Of a stretch of DNA of 64,000 nucleotides, positions 42,763-52,032 are shown one piece after another. Position 1 is the first letter of the stretch. Each line of letters opens with the position of its first letter. The notes under the pieces are model-generated. The model saw only the letters and a list, made by a program, of their open reading frames with translations. It was not told the DNA's origin and made no database searches. The DNA is from Ktedonobacteria bacterium brp13 (GTDB lineage Bacteria > Chloroflexota > Ktedonobacteria > Ktedonobacterales > Ktedonobacteraceae): positions 7,171,485 to 7,235,484 of the forward strand of contig AP024096.1 of NCBI GenBank assembly GCA_015099395.1, read 5' to 3'. The position numbers and the translations under genes were made by a program.

Positions 42763-44031
42763 GTGGCGATAAAACCTGCTCGGAATACTACTTCTGTAAC
42801 AACATCGTATGGTGAGCCATATGATGCTCTGGTGCTCGATGCAATTTTGCGTCAATCATTGGTGACCGTGCGGACGTTGGGGCAGCGTGGAATGCGTGTT
42901 GCAGCGCTGGAGACGTCGTCTTATAAGCTGATACCGACCTTCTCCTCGCGCTGGTGCCAACATTCGTTCATTGCGCCTAATTACAGTCAGTCAGATGCGC
43001 CTTTTGTTGAGTACCTCAAGTTGCTCTTACAAAATAATGCAGCGCGTATGCTCTTTACCTCTTCGGATGGAACACTTGAGATTCTACGCGCTCATCGCGC
43101 AGAGTTTGAGCCGTTGACGCGGCTGGCGATCGGCAATGAAGCAGCCCTCAAAATTGCCACCAATAAAGATCAGACGCTAGAGATTGCTCACCGTCTGGGC
43201 CTGGGTGTGCCAGAAGGTGTAACGCTCTCTTCTCGCGCTGAGGTTAAAGAGGCGCTGAAGATAATCGGCCTGCCAGCCGTTGTCAAGCCGAATGAGTCAT
43301 GGTTGTGGGGAGAGCAACATGGTGTTCGATTGACGTGCGCACTGGTGGCGACGCCGGATGAGGCGTATCAGGCCGTCGAACAATTAACGCTGGATGGTGG
43401 TTCTGTCCTCTTCCAGAAGTTCTTGACTGGCCGACGTGAGGCCATGAGTTTCTTGTATGCCAATGGTGAGATGTACGCGCGTTTTGCACAATGGGCGAAA
43501 CGGACACAGCCACAGTTGGGCGGGACCTCGGTCTATCGCAAAAGTATCGCGATTCCAGATGATATCGGATCTCAGGCAGAGCGCCTGATCCGTGAGATCA
43601 ATCTCGATGGCTACTCCGAGGTAGAGTTCCGGCGTGATGCAGCCGGAAAACCGTATCTGATGGAGATTAATCCACGTCTCTCTGCCTCCGTTGAGGTTGC
43701 CGTTCGCGCAGGTGTTGATTTCCCGTACCTCATCTATCAATGGGCGATGGGCGAGCGTATTGATCGTATCAGTAGCTACCGGACAGATAAGTGGATGCGT
43801 TTTCTAGAGGGCGATATGATGACTACATTGCAGGCTTTACGTGAGCAGGGACGTCCTGGCGTCACCGATGCACGTGAAGCCTTGTTGGGCTTCTGGGGTA
43901 GCTTCTTTGTGCCGTGTAATTATGACTATGTTGATATTCATGATCTTGTTCCGGCCTGGGTTGCTGCACAGAACCTGGCGTATCGTTGGCGTCTCAATAG
44001 GAAAGAAAAGTTAGCAAGGAGAGATAAGTGA
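42763..44031 (+). CDS. ATP-grasp carboxylate-amine ligase-like protein
   Basis: ATP-dependent ligase fold of 422 residues; it would join a carboxylate to an amine or similar group through an acyl phosphate. An N-terminal preATP-grasp domain (DALVLDAILRQSLVTVRTL) is followed by the ATP-grasp core with PAVVKPNESW, VLFQKFLTGRREAM and the Mg-binding end YLMEINPRLSASVEVAV. The start is GTG at 42763 with AGGAAA upstream. Its stop overlaps the GTG of the next gene (GTGA). It is flanked by two related flavoproteins. Confidence 0.88.
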   Translation: MAIKPARNTTSVTTSYGEPYDALVLDAILRQSLVTVRTLGQRGMRVAALETSSYKLIPTFSSRWCQHSFIAPNYSQSDAPFVEYLKLLLQNNAARMLFTSSDGTLEILRAHRAEFEPLTRLAIGNEAALKIATNKDQTLEIAHRLGLGVPEGVTLSSRAEVKEALKIIGLPAVVKPNESWLWGEQHGVRLTCALVATPDEAYQAVEQLTLDGGSVLFQKFLTGRREAMSFLYANGEMYARFAQWAKRTQPQLGGTSVYRKSIAIPDDIGSQAERLIREINLDGYSEVEFRRDAAGKPYLMEINPRLSASVEVAVRAGVDFPYLIYQWAMGERIDRISSYRTDKWMRFLEGDMMTTLQALREQGRPGVTDAREALLGFWGSFFVPCNYDYVDIHDLVPAWVAAQNLAYRWRLNRKEKLARRDK

Positions 44032-45284
44032 GTACAGCGCTGGATAAAAACAACGTGCAAGAGCAAAAACCTACCAGACATTATGATGTTGTCGTGTTGG
44101 GTGCAGGCCCTTACGGCCTGGCGGTCTCTGCTCATTTACATGGCCATGGCGTGAATGTGGCGACATTTGGGAAGCCGATCCACTTCTGGCAGAACCATAT
44201 GCCCGCAGGTATGCTTTTGCGCTCCTACTGGTGGGCGAGCAATCTCTCAGATCCTGAGGGAACCTATTCGATTACGCGTTACTTTCAGATGAAGGGGGTC
44301 GAGCCGCCTGATCCCTTGCCTATCGAGACCTTTATCGATTATGCTCTCTGGTTTCAAAAAAATGCTGTCCCCAATGTTGACGAGACCTATATTAAGGTGA
44401 TTGAGCGCACTGATGACTCGTCCTATCGTATTACGTTGGAGGATGATCGCGTGATCACGAGCGCGGCAGTCGTCATGGCTCCTGGACTCAACTATTATCA
44501 GTATACGCCAGAGTTCTATGCGCACCTGCCCCAATCGTTGATATCGCATACGAACGAATACAACGATCTGACCGGTTTCGCTGGAAAGCATGTGGCGATG
44601 ATCGGTGGTGGTCAGGCGGCCCTGGAGTGTTCCGCGCTGCTCAATGAGCAGGGGGCGCAGGTGACGGTCATTGTGCGTCGTCAACTGAAATGGCTCTCCA
44701 AGGCTGATGTCGGTACGCCTTTTACGTCGGCAATTCATGCGATCCGTGCCCCACAGGCCGGTATGGGTGAGGGTTGGTCGAATGTAATTCTTGAGAAGCT
44801 GCCCTATCTTCTTCATAGTACTGTAAAATCCTGGAAGAACTATGTATTGGGCAAGATGCATGGTCCTGCTGGCTCTGCATGGTTGGTGCCACGTATTATT
44901 GGGAAGGTGCAGGTTAAAGAGCATGCAAACGTCGTTAAAGCTGAGGCGATCAATGATGATACAGCGGTACGTCTGACTCTCAGTACTGGCGAAGTACTAG
45001 AGGTAGAGCATGTCATTCTGGGAACCGGCTTCCGTCCTGAAGTGAAGAGTTTGCCAATGTTGAGTCAGGATATTAAGGATGCGTTGCGCACTTATCGCGG
45101 TTCGCCGGTTCTTAGTAGCTGGTTTGAGAGTAGTGTACCGGGCATGTACTTTATCGGTTTCTCTGCGGCGCGTGGTTTTGGTCCTTTATATCGCTTTGTC
45201 ATTGGATCTGCGGCGGCGGCCAGACGTACGGCAGCGGCTGCCGTACGGTATGCAGCCTCCGTAAAAAGTGGAGCTCGTTCATAA
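44028..45284 (+). CDS. FAD-dependent oxidoreductase/monooxygenase-like, copy 2
   Basis: Paralogue of the protein at 41507, 418 residues. FAD motif DVVVLGAGPYGLAVSAHL, NAD(P)-type motif VAMIGGGQAALECSALL, and the terminal ILGTGFRPEV segment. Shared blocks with copy 1 include WWASNLSDP/WWATNLSDP and the C-terminal RGFGPLYRFV. Translation starts at GTG 44028 overlapping the ATP-grasp stop, with AAGGAG upstream. The two copies may oxidise different positions or work as a pair. Confidence 0.88.
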   Translation: MSTALDKNNVQEQKPTRHYDVVVLGAGPYGLAVSAHLHGHGVNVATFGKPIHFWQNHMPAGMLLRSYWWASNLSDPEGTYSITRYFQMKGVEPPDPLPIETFIDYALWFQKNAVPNVDETYIKVIERTDDSSYRITLEDDRVITSAAVVMAPGLNYYQYTPEFYAHLPQSLISHTNEYNDLTGFAGKHVAMIGGGQAALECSALLNEQGAQVTVIVRRQLKWLSKADVGTPFTSAIHAIRAPQAGMGEGWSNVILEKLPYLLHSTVKSWKNYVLGKMHGPAGSAWLVPRIIGKVQVKEHANVVKAEAINDDTAVRLTLSTGEVLEVEHVILGTGFRPEVKSLPMLSQDIKDALRTYRGSPVLSSWFESSVPGMYFIGFSAARGFGPLYRFVIGSAAAARRTAAAAVRYAASVKSGARS

Positions 45285-45365
45285 TGATCGATACCCATAT
45301 CGTCCCATAATATAAGCGTTTCTCAATCTGCTTAAAACATTTAATGACGCTCAATAAGGTAGAGG

Positions 45366-46457
45366 ATGCGTAAAAAAGTACTGATCTGGATTGCTGGCTG
45401 TTTCTACTATAGCGGGCTGGTAGCTCTGGCCCGCTGGTGGACACGCCGTTCTGGCCCACGTGTAGTTGTGTTGAATTATCATACAGCGCAAGGAGGGAAC
45501 CTGCTCCAGCATATTCTGTACTTGCGTCGCCATTATCGCATCATGCATGTTGAAGCCGCTCTGGCCGAACTGTATGCGCAAGAGGGGCCTTTAGCGCTTA
45601 CTACCAACGAAAGCAACGAAGCGAAGAAAGATCATCGGACACGGCTGGTTCTCACTTTCGATGATGGCTATATTGATAACTATCGGTATGCACGTGAACT
45701 TGCGCGTGACTACTGTGTTCCGATGACGGTCTACTTAATCCCTGGCTATCTGGAGAGCGGTCAGCGTTTCTGGTGGTTTGAAGGTGAGAGCATGGGTCAT
45801 CGTGCCCGTGTTCGGCAAGCTATCCTTGATGGTCGCTCGTTTAATCTGACCAACGATGAAGGGCGTTCCGCCGTTGCACAATTGATCGATGATCGAGTGC
45901 GTTTTGCGAAATCGGTAGCCAAGCGTGAAGACTTTCTGGCGCAGGCAAGTGCGCTATTGGACCTCTCACCCGACGCCGATGAGCGGGATCACGACGGGGA
46001 GCGCTTGCCGATGCGTTGGGAACATGTGCTGGAGATGGATGCAGAGGGTTGGGTCTCGTTTGGCGCGCATACAATGCATCATCCTATTCTCTCATATATT
46101 ACCGATGTAGCAGAGATGCGGCGTGAAGTGAGTCAATGTAAAGAGGTATTGGAGCAGCGATTGGGTCACCCGGTTCGCTCTTTTGCCTATCCACTGGGAC
46201 AGGCGCAGCATATTGATGCGGTGGTTATTCAGGCCGTGAAAGATGCTGGATACCGTTGGGCGCTGACGACAACGTATGGTGTCAATACGCCAGAGACCGA
46301 TCCATATCGTCTGAAGCGTGTCGAGGCTGATATCGATCAGCATTGGTTAGTGGTAGCCGCCGGGGCAGCGGGACTCTGGGGTTTTGTTGCGCGTCTGCGC
46401 TGGCTTCCATTTATTCGCAAGAACTTCACGAATTCCCAGCGCAGTAAGGCTTTATAG
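45366..46457 (+). CDS. Polysaccharide deacetylase (NodB-like, CE4), copy 2
   Basis: Paralogue of the deacetylase at 40392, 363 residues, same layout: N-terminal hydrophobic segment (LIWIAGCFYYSGLVALARWW), LVLTFDDGYIDN, the insertion RFWWFEGE, GAHTMHHPILS and RSFAYPLGQAQH. It closes a mirror-image set deacetylase-flavoprotein-ATP-grasp-flavoprotein-deacetylase. The catalytic residues are intact. Confidence 0.92.
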   Translation: MRKKVLIWIAGCFYYSGLVALARWWTRRSGPRVVVLNYHTAQGGNLLQHILYLRRHYRIMHVEAALAELYAQEGPLALTTNESNEAKKDHRTRLVLTFDDGYIDNYRYARELARDYCVPMTVYLIPGYLESGQRFWWFEGESMGHRARVRQAILDGRSFNLTNDEGRSAVAQLIDDRVRFAKSVAKREDFLAQASALLDLSPDADERDHDGERLPMRWEHVLEMDAEGWVSFGAHTMHHPILSYITDVAEMRREVSQCKEVLEQRLGHPVRSFAYPLGQAQHIDAVVIQAVKDAGYRWALTTTYGVNTPETDPYRLKRVEADIDQHWLVVAAGAAGLWGFVARLRWLPFIRKNFTNSQRSKAL

Positions 46458-46536
46458 CGCAGCGCTTGAAAGGACGCATGAATGCTCTGCTCTGTGCGTC
46501 TTGTTCGATTGGTACGGCAAAGAAGCAAGGAAGAGT

Positions 46537-47130
46537 ATGCAACCGCTAGAGTATTATGTTCATCCCACTGCGGAAGTTGAGCAGGATACGCAGATCGGAG
46601 CGGGGACGCGTATCTGGCGTCAGGCCCATGTGCGCTCACAGGCAATAATCGGTAGCCAATGCAATATCGGCAAAGGGGTCTATATAGAATCGCACGTGCG
46701 TATCGGTTCACGCGTCAAGATCCAGAACAATGTCTCTCTCTTTGAGGGGGTGACCATTGAGGACGGTGTCTTTATCGGTCCACACGTCTGTTTCTCGAAC
46801 GATATGTATCCACGTGCCATCACGTTGAATGGAGATCTCAAGACCGCTGATGATTGGATGATCACCCCGACGCTCGTAAAGTATGGAGCTTCGTTAGGAG
46901 CAGGCTCTGTCATTGTCTGTGGTGTGGTGATTGGCGAATTTGCTCTGGTTGGTGCAGGCTCGGTGGTTACAAAAGACGTAGCACCACATAGTCTGGTTTA
47001 TGGCAATCCTGCTCACTTTCATGGCTATGTCTGTCATTGTGCACAGCGCCTTGATAAAGTGAAAGAGGAAGATGGGCAGTGTATAGGGTGGTGTTCAAGC
47101 TGTGGATCATGGTGCAAATTTAAGCTCTAA
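46537..47130 (+). CDS. Left-handed beta-helix N-acetyltransferase (WbpD/WlbB-like) with a cysteine-rich tail
   Basis: Hexapeptide-repeat acyltransferase of 198 residues. The ATG at 46537 has AGGAAG just upstream; the frame extends back into the deacetylase gene. Repeats such as IGAGTRIWRQAHV and the block KIQNNVSLFEGVTIEDGVF match the family that acetylates UDP-2-acetamido-3-amino uronic acids (WbpD). The C-terminus carries six cysteines (VCHCAQRL...CIGWCSSCGSWC), likely a zinc site. Together with the 6-dehydrogenase, Gfo/Idh protein and aminotransferase it completes a plausible UDP-diacetamido-uronate pathway. Confidence 0.88.
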   Translation: MQPLEYYVHPTAEVEQDTQIGAGTRIWRQAHVRSQAIIGSQCNIGKGVYIESHVRIGSRVKIQNNVSLFEGVTIEDGVFIGPHVCFSNDMYPRAITLNGDLKTADDWMITPTLVKYGASLGAGSVIVCGVVIGEFALVGAGSVVTKDVAPHSLVYGNPAHFHGYVCHCAQRLDKVKEEDGQCIGWCSSCGSWCKFKL

Positions 47131-47152
47131 ATGCTTTCAAGTGTTTCTTGCT

Positions 47153-47182
47153 CGAGGTTAGGAGTAAAAACTCCTAGCCTCG
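47153..47182 (+). terminator. Terminator of the deacetylase-acetyltransferase operon
   Basis: A 13-bp stem with one G-T pair (47153-47165 with 47170-47182, loop AAAA) lies 22 bp after the acetyltransferase stop. A short T-rich stretch follows. Confidence 0.7.
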
Positions 47183-47467
47183 TTGATTACGTTTTCTCAA
47201 TAAATGAGAACCATTTCTGAAATTTACGCCATTTTTTGCCCTTCAGCGCATGGCACTTTTCTCAATGCCCCTATTCTTGTACCTCAGTAGTTTATTGTTA
47301 TGGTACTGCAATATGAAGGATATTTCACATGTAAAAGTATCTCAGCACATATATGTGATGTAATATAGGTCCTAAGTGTTGCAAATTATTTATAAAGTAT
47401 CATATAATTATATTTAGGAAATATGTGTATATCCGGTTTGTGGCCGGGTTAAGGTGGTATGGTGGGC

Positions 47468-48241
47468 ATGAGATATACGCTTGATACATTCCAGTCTTCG
47501 CACTTCCACTACTTTGTGCAGGTGACTACGATCCTTCTGCGCGTCTACGAGAGTGGTGGGTCTGGTCGTCTCTCCTTGCGCAACAAGAAGTGCTTTGGCA
47601 TCGCGCACCTCTACTTTCGCGGAGCTTTGCTGGTACATATTGCTGGAGATAAGCAAGGTGGTGGTGCGATTGTGCTGCGTGACCTGCTAACTTGGACACA
47701 AGCCCAGGTGCGTTTTGATTGGAATGTAATCGGTGAGCATCAATATGTAAGCTCGCAGGAGGCTGAGCTCTTCTCGCGCTGGCTCTCGTTATTGGAACTG
47801 CGTGCGATTGCATGTGGTGTTGCACCTGGGCTCGTGAATGGCCTGGAGGAACGTCTTGCCGCCCACTTACTGCGGCAGACTGCGCCACTCCCTGCTGTAA
47901 AGATGCCGCTGCAAGCTCATAAAACGATTCTCTCTCGTTCTTCCTCAGAATGGCCCACTGTGAGCGCGTCCTCTGCTATCCCTACAGTTACCAGGACTAT
48001 TGCTTCGGCTGGACCGTCGCTCCTGGCTGCAGATAGGAATAATAGTACGCGGAAACTGCAACATCTTCCTGCGACACCACCCCTGCCTGCAATGCAGGCG
48101 ATACCCATAGAGTTTGAAGATGATCTGGTGGAAGATGATATTTCGCCATCTGGCCTTCGTCAGGTGACAGGTGTGATACAGGCAGTAGGTCGCGCAGTCA
48201 CGCGTAAGATGGCGAGCATTAAGTTGCCGCATCGCTCATAG
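47468..48241 (+). CDS. DUF4388/PatA-N-like protein of unknown function
   Basis: A protein of 257 residues. Residues about 15-90 resemble the DUF4388 domain of PatA-type regulators: GSGRLSLRNK, IAHLYFRGALLVHIAGD, and an aromatic VRFDWNV end. The rest is a helical segment (LFSRWLSLLELRAIACGV) and a Pro/Ser-rich, probably disordered tail with an acidic patch (EFEDDLVEDD) and a basic end. The ATG at 47468 is preferred because AAGGTGG is 10 bases upstream; the ATG at 47459 is too close to it. It is monocistronic. Confidence 0.6.
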   Translation: MRYTLDTFQSSHFHYFVQVTTILLRVYESGGSGRLSLRNKKCFGIAHLYFRGALLVHIAGDKQGGGAIVLRDLLTWTQAQVRFDWNVIGEHQYVSSQEAELFSRWLSLLELRAIACGVAPGLVNGLEERLAAHLLRQTAPLPAVKMPLQAHKTILSRSSSEWPTVSASSAIPTVTRTIASAGPSLLAADRNNSTRKLQHLPATPPLPAMQAIPIEFEDDLVEDDISPSGLRQVTGVIQAVGRAVTRKMASIKLPHRS

Positions 48242-48259
48242 CGTAAGAGTATATTTGTC

Positions 48260-48302
48260 GAGAACGGTGATCGAAAGGAGAACACTTTTGGTCACCGTTC
48301 TC
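48260..48302. terminator. Inverted repeat between convergent genes
   Basis: A perfect 11-bp stem GAGAACGGTGA/TCACCGTTCTC (48260-48270, 48292-48302) lies between a plus-strand gene and a convergent minus-strand gene. No long T-run is present. Confidence 0.6.
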
Positions 48303-48336
48303 AACGATAGCTTGTAGCAAGCTAAATCAGAATATG

Positions 48337-49314
48337 TCAGACCAGTCGTTCGGGGTGCTGTTTTTGCCAGTAGCGAATGTAGCCCTGGACAGTCATCTTG
48401 TAGTTGGCTGTGAGATCATAGCGAATACTGACGTCAGGATCACCGCCTGCTCTTTGTTGAAGCTCAGGTTCGACATGACCAATCAGATCGGCAATGATTG
48501 TTGCCTCATCTTTGTGATCGCGTAGCCCCTGTAAAACGAGCTCTCCCCACTCAAAGAGGCGCAGGCGCAGTTCTTCAAGCAGGTGTGTCGTCTCTTTTTC
48601 GGCTCCAAAGTGCGCGAGATAGAGGACCGCAGGCTGGAGCGATGCGATGAGGTCGATGCTCCTGCTCCATCCTTCCAGATCAACATCGGGCGGCGGCGTT
48701 GGCGGGCGCACATAGTCGATGCCTTCGAGACGGACGCCGGCAACATCGCCGGCAAACAGTTCGCGTGTATCGTGATCGTAGAAAATAACATGGTGGCTGG
48801 CGTGTCCAGGTGTGTGATAGACCTGTAGCTCCCGTCCTGCGATAGGGAGTCGTGTACCATCGTTGATGACCTGAATATGGTCAGCGTGTATCGGTTCTAT
48901 CTTGCCCCAGAGTGTCTGCATACGCTCACCATAGATGCGCGCTGCACTTTGAATAAGTCGGGCAGGATCGCTCAGATGTGGAGCGCCCAGTGCGTGGACG
49001 AAGACGTTGGCGCGCGGCATACTATGCAAGAGTGTTCCCACACCACCTGAATGGTCCAGGTGAATATGGGTAATGAGAATATGGGTAACCTGAGCAGAAT
49101 CCCAGCCGCCTTCCCGTAATGCTGTAAGTAGCGCCTGTGCGGTGGTCTCCGGTCCGGGATCGATCAGTACCAGATCGGTCTGTCCTACGGCATTTTGCCC
49201 AGTCAGAACGTAGGCTCCAACAACACCCTGTTCGCCCTGGAATGGCAGTGAGATATGCCAGAGTCCAGGGCTCAATTGGTTGATTTCTGCCAAAACTTGC
49301 TCCTTTGTGTACAT
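48337..49314 (-). CDS. Metallo-beta-lactamase-fold hydrolase
   Basis: MBL-fold metalloenzyme of 325 residues, related to glyoxalase II-type and LACTB2-like hydrolases. The metal motif is ILITHIHLDHSGGVG (HxHxDH), followed by HTPGHASHHVIF and ELFAGDVAGV with the bridging Asp. A helical C-terminal region follows. It is encoded 30 bp downstream of the P5C dehydrogenase gene and is probably co-transcribed with it. The substrate is not known. Confidence 0.9.
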   Translation of the reverse strand: MYTKEQVLAEINQLSPGLWHISLPFQGEQGVVGAYVLTGQNAVGQTDLVLIDPGPETTAQALLTALREGGWDSAQVTHILITHIHLDHSGGVGTLLHSMPRANVFVHALGAPHLSDPARLIQSAARIYGERMQTLWGKIEPIHADHIQVINDGTRLPIAGRELQVYHTPGHASHHVIFYDHDTRELFAGDVAGVRLEGIDYVRPPTPPPDVDLEGWSRSIDLIASLQPAVLYLAHFGAEKETTHLLEELRLRLFEWGELVLQGLRDHKDEATIIADLIGHVEPELQQRAGGDPDVSIRYDLTANYKMTVQGYIRYWQKQHPERLV

Positions 49315-49344
49315 CTGTGTACAACAAGCTCTTGGAATAAGGAT

Positions 49345-50922
49345 TTAGTGTTTGACGGTAATGGCTTTACCTTGCGTGAAGAGCAACAGATAGTCGCGTC
49401 CTCCAGCCTTTGAGTCTGTACCAGACATATTAAAGCCGCCAAAGGGATGCGCACCAACCAGCGCTCCGGTACACTTGCGATTGATGTAGAGGTTACCGAC
49501 GTGGAAATCTTCTCTGGCCTGTTTGATATTTTGCGGATCGGTTGAGTAAAGTGAACCTGTCAGGCCATATTCGGTATTGTTGGCAATACGCAACGCGTCC
49601 TCATAGTCCTCAGCCTTGATAATGGCCAGTACTGGTCCAAAGATCTCTTCTTGCGCAATGCGTGCATCTGCAGCGACATCGGTGAAGATGGTGGGCTCAA
49701 TAAAGTAGCCAGGGCCGTGATGTTCACCGCCTAGCGCCAGTTTAGCCTCGCCCTTGCCAATCTCGATATACTCAATAATCTTCTTGAATGCATTCTCATC
49801 GATAACCGCACCCATATACGTTCCTGGCTGCGTCACATCCCCGGTGGCGAGAGGTTGTGCTTTCTGGATGACTTGCTGGACTACTGTATCGTAGACATCT
49901 TTTACAATGATGGCGCGTGAGCCTGCAGAGCACTTCTGGCCCTGGAAGCCAAAGGCGGAAGTGACAATCGCAGTAGATGCAGCATCGAGATCAGCCGTCT
50001 CATCGACAACGATGGCATCTTTACCGCCCATTTCCAGGATAGAGCGTTTGAGCCAGATCTGGCCGGTATGCGGCTTTGAGGCACGCTCATAGATACGCAG
50101 ACCGACATCACGGGAGCCAGTAAAAGAGATATAACGGATCTGTGGATGCTCAACCAGCGTATCGCCGATCACCGCACCGGACCCTGTCAGATAGTTGACA
50201 ACTCCGGCTGGCAACCCTACCTCTTCCAGGATACGTATGAACTGGTAGGCGATAGCGGCTGCAGTACTGGCAGGTTTTAAGATGACGGTATTGCCAGCGA
50301 CGAACGATGCACTGGTCATACCAACCATAATCGCACATGGAAAGTTCCACGGCGGAATGACTGCGCCAACTCCCAGTGGGATATAGGCCAGATCATTCTC
50401 TTCTCCTGGGGCCTGAATTACCGGTTGCTTGTCAGAAAGGCGTACCATCTCACGGGCATAGAACTCCAGGAAATCGATGGCTTCAGCGGTATCGGCATCT
50501 GCCTCTACCCAACTTTTGCCGACTTCGTAGATCATCCAGGCGTTCATCAGGAAACGGCGATGGCGCAGGATATCCGCAGCCGCGAAAAGATAGCTGGCGC
50601 GTTCAACTGCTGGGACACGTTTCCAATCATCAAAGGTTGTATTGGCGACACGTATCGCCTCGTTGGTTTGCTCTATGGTAGCCGCTGAAAAGTACCCGAT
50701 CACCTGTTCAGGTTGAGCGGGGTTCACTGAAGCAAATGTCTGCTGATTCGTAATCTTTTGACCACCTATCAACAGCGGATACGTCTGACCCAGTTCACTT
50801 TTTACTTGCTCCAGCGCGTTCAACTGCGCTTGTTGCTTATCTTCTTGTTTGAAATCAACAACTGGCTCATTTTTAAATGGAGCCTGGGCACGTGCGATGA
50901 TACTGTCAAATACTGTTGTCAT
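49345..50922 (-). CDS. 1-pyrroline-5-carboxylate (glutamate semialdehyde) dehydrogenase
   Basis: NAD-dependent aldehyde dehydrogenase of 525 residues that makes glutamate in proline and arginine breakdown (RocA/PruA type). The ATG at 50922 has AAGGAG upstream. Motifs are VIPPWNFPCAIMVG (cofactor), LEMGGKDAIVV with the catalytic Glu, GFQGQKCSAGSRAI with the catalytic Cys at about 330, and EEIFGPVLAI. The N-terminal region ANTTFDDWKRVPAVERA and the C-terminal end PFGGFNMSGTDSKAGG fit the P5C subgroup. No proline dehydrogenase is in the window. Confidence 0.92.
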   Translation of the reverse strand: MTTVFDSIIARAQAPFKNEPVVDFKQEDKQQAQLNALEQVKSELGQTYPLLIGGQKITNQQTFASVNPAQPEQVIGYFSAATIEQTNEAIRVANTTFDDWKRVPAVERASYLFAAADILRHRRFLMNAWMIYEVGKSWVEADADTAEAIDFLEFYAREMVRLSDKQPVIQAPGEENDLAYIPLGVGAVIPPWNFPCAIMVGMTSASFVAGNTVILKPASTAAAIAYQFIRILEEVGLPAGVVNYLTGSGAVIGDTLVEHPQIRYISFTGSRDVGLRIYERASKPHTGQIWLKRSILEMGGKDAIVVDETADLDAASTAIVTSAFGFQGQKCSAGSRAIIVKDVYDTVVQQVIQKAQPLATGDVTQPGTYMGAVIDENAFKKIIEYIEIGKGEAKLALGGEHHGPGYFIEPTIFTDVAADARIAQEEIFGPVLAIIKAEDYEDALRIANNTEYGLTGSLYSTDPQNIKQAREDFHVGNLYINRKCTGALVGAHPFGGFNMSGTDSKAGGRDYLLLFTQGKAITVKH

Positions 50923-51214
50923 AGTGAAACTCCTTGCCACACTGCCTTGCCTTTTCGTGCTCTATGAATGCTAGCATGTTCCATTGTATCGCAAAGAGGA
51001 CTTCATTGGAAAGTGCTCGTGAATAGCGAACGCTTGTTAAAATATTTCGTTAGTCAATCCTAATGACGATTGTCTATGCCGCTGCTCGCTCAGCTTCTAC
51101 AATTGAGAAGTATACTGTTTTTTCCTGAAAATAAGTGTATACTGGTGGAAGAACATTTGTTATTCGTCAAGTAGGGAAGGGTCCTGTGCTCTTCTCGTGT
51201 AGGGAGAAGGTTCG

Positions 51215-51694
51215 ATGGCAGCAGCACGGCAAGATTTTGCAATTGAGATACAGTTGAAGCAGGATATGAAGGAAGCTATGCGTAGCCGCGACCAGCTTCG
51301 TCTGGATACCATACGCATGGCGTTGGGCGCGATCCATAATCTCGAGGTCGCGCGAACAGACGCAAAGAATGCCGATTATAATAAGCCACTGACGGAGCAG
51401 GATTGCGTAACTGTACTGGAGCAAGAGGCCAAGAAACGGAAACAGGCTATTCCATTGTACAAGCAAGGTGGGCGTGACGAACTTGCGGATCGCGAGCAGC
51501 GCGAGTTAGATATCTTGCAGTCCTACCTGCAAGCGTCGCAGATGAGTGACGAGGATCTGCAGGCGATTATACAACGCCTGGTTGCTGAGAATGGTAAAGA
51601 GTTTCGGCGCGTGATGCCACTGGCGGCTAAGGAGACGAAGGGACGTGCCGATGGCGCTCGTGTTCAGCGCTTTGTTAAAGAGGCAGTCCAATAA
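51215..51694 (+). CDS. GatB/YqeY domain protein
   Basis: Small helical protein of 159 residues related to the tail domain of GatB and to YqeY, thought to bind tRNA or affect tRNA-dependent amidation. It has LKQDMKEAMRSRDQLRLDTIRM, EQEAKKRKQAI, and QSYLQASQMSDEDLQ, all typical. GGGAGAAGG precedes the ATG. It is monocistronic with its own terminator. Confidence 0.92.
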   Translation: MAAARQDFAIEIQLKQDMKEAMRSRDQLRLDTIRMALGAIHNLEVARTDAKNADYNKPLTEQDCVTVLEQEAKKRKQAIPLYKQGGRDELADREQRELDILQSYLQASQMSDEDLQAIIQRLVAENGKEFRRVMPLAAKETKGRADGARVQRFVKEAVQ

Positions 51695-51759
51695 CGCACG
51701 ATATCTGACCTGAACCGGTAGTGGGTCTATAAAATATCACAGCAGTATGGCAAGATCTG

Positions 51760-51804
51760 GTTCGTAGAGCAGGAGATGGAAACCTCTCTCTACGAACTTT
51801 TTTT
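51760..51804 (+). terminator. Terminator after yqeY-like gene
   Basis: A 10-bp perfect stem GTTCGTAGAG/CTCTACGAAC (51760-51769, 51788-51797) is followed by seven T. Confidence 0.9.
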
Positions 51805-51916
51805 ATGCTAATATTATATTCTGTGCAGGTGCACATGTGATATGCTTGTAAGTAGTGTCATAGTAGTTTCATCATATTTGGGACGTGCTATTGTAGCGAT
51901 ATGTTTAGCGGTCGTA

Positions 51917-51965
51917 GCTGTCCCCTGGCGGGCTTTTTGATTGCCCCCTAACTGCTGTGGACAGC
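51917..51965 (+). other. Two-part hairpin in the leader of the LON-domain gene
   Basis: GCTGTCC/GGACAGC (51917-51923, 51959-51965) encloses a smaller GGGC/GCCC pair. It lies 68 bp before the next start codon and may be part of its 5' untranslated region. No known riboswitch was recognised. Confidence 0.45.
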
Positions 51966-52032
51966 GTCTCTACGTACAAGTGGTCTTGTACAAATAACTT
52001 GTGAATCTCATGATCATGGAAGGGTTCTCGCT

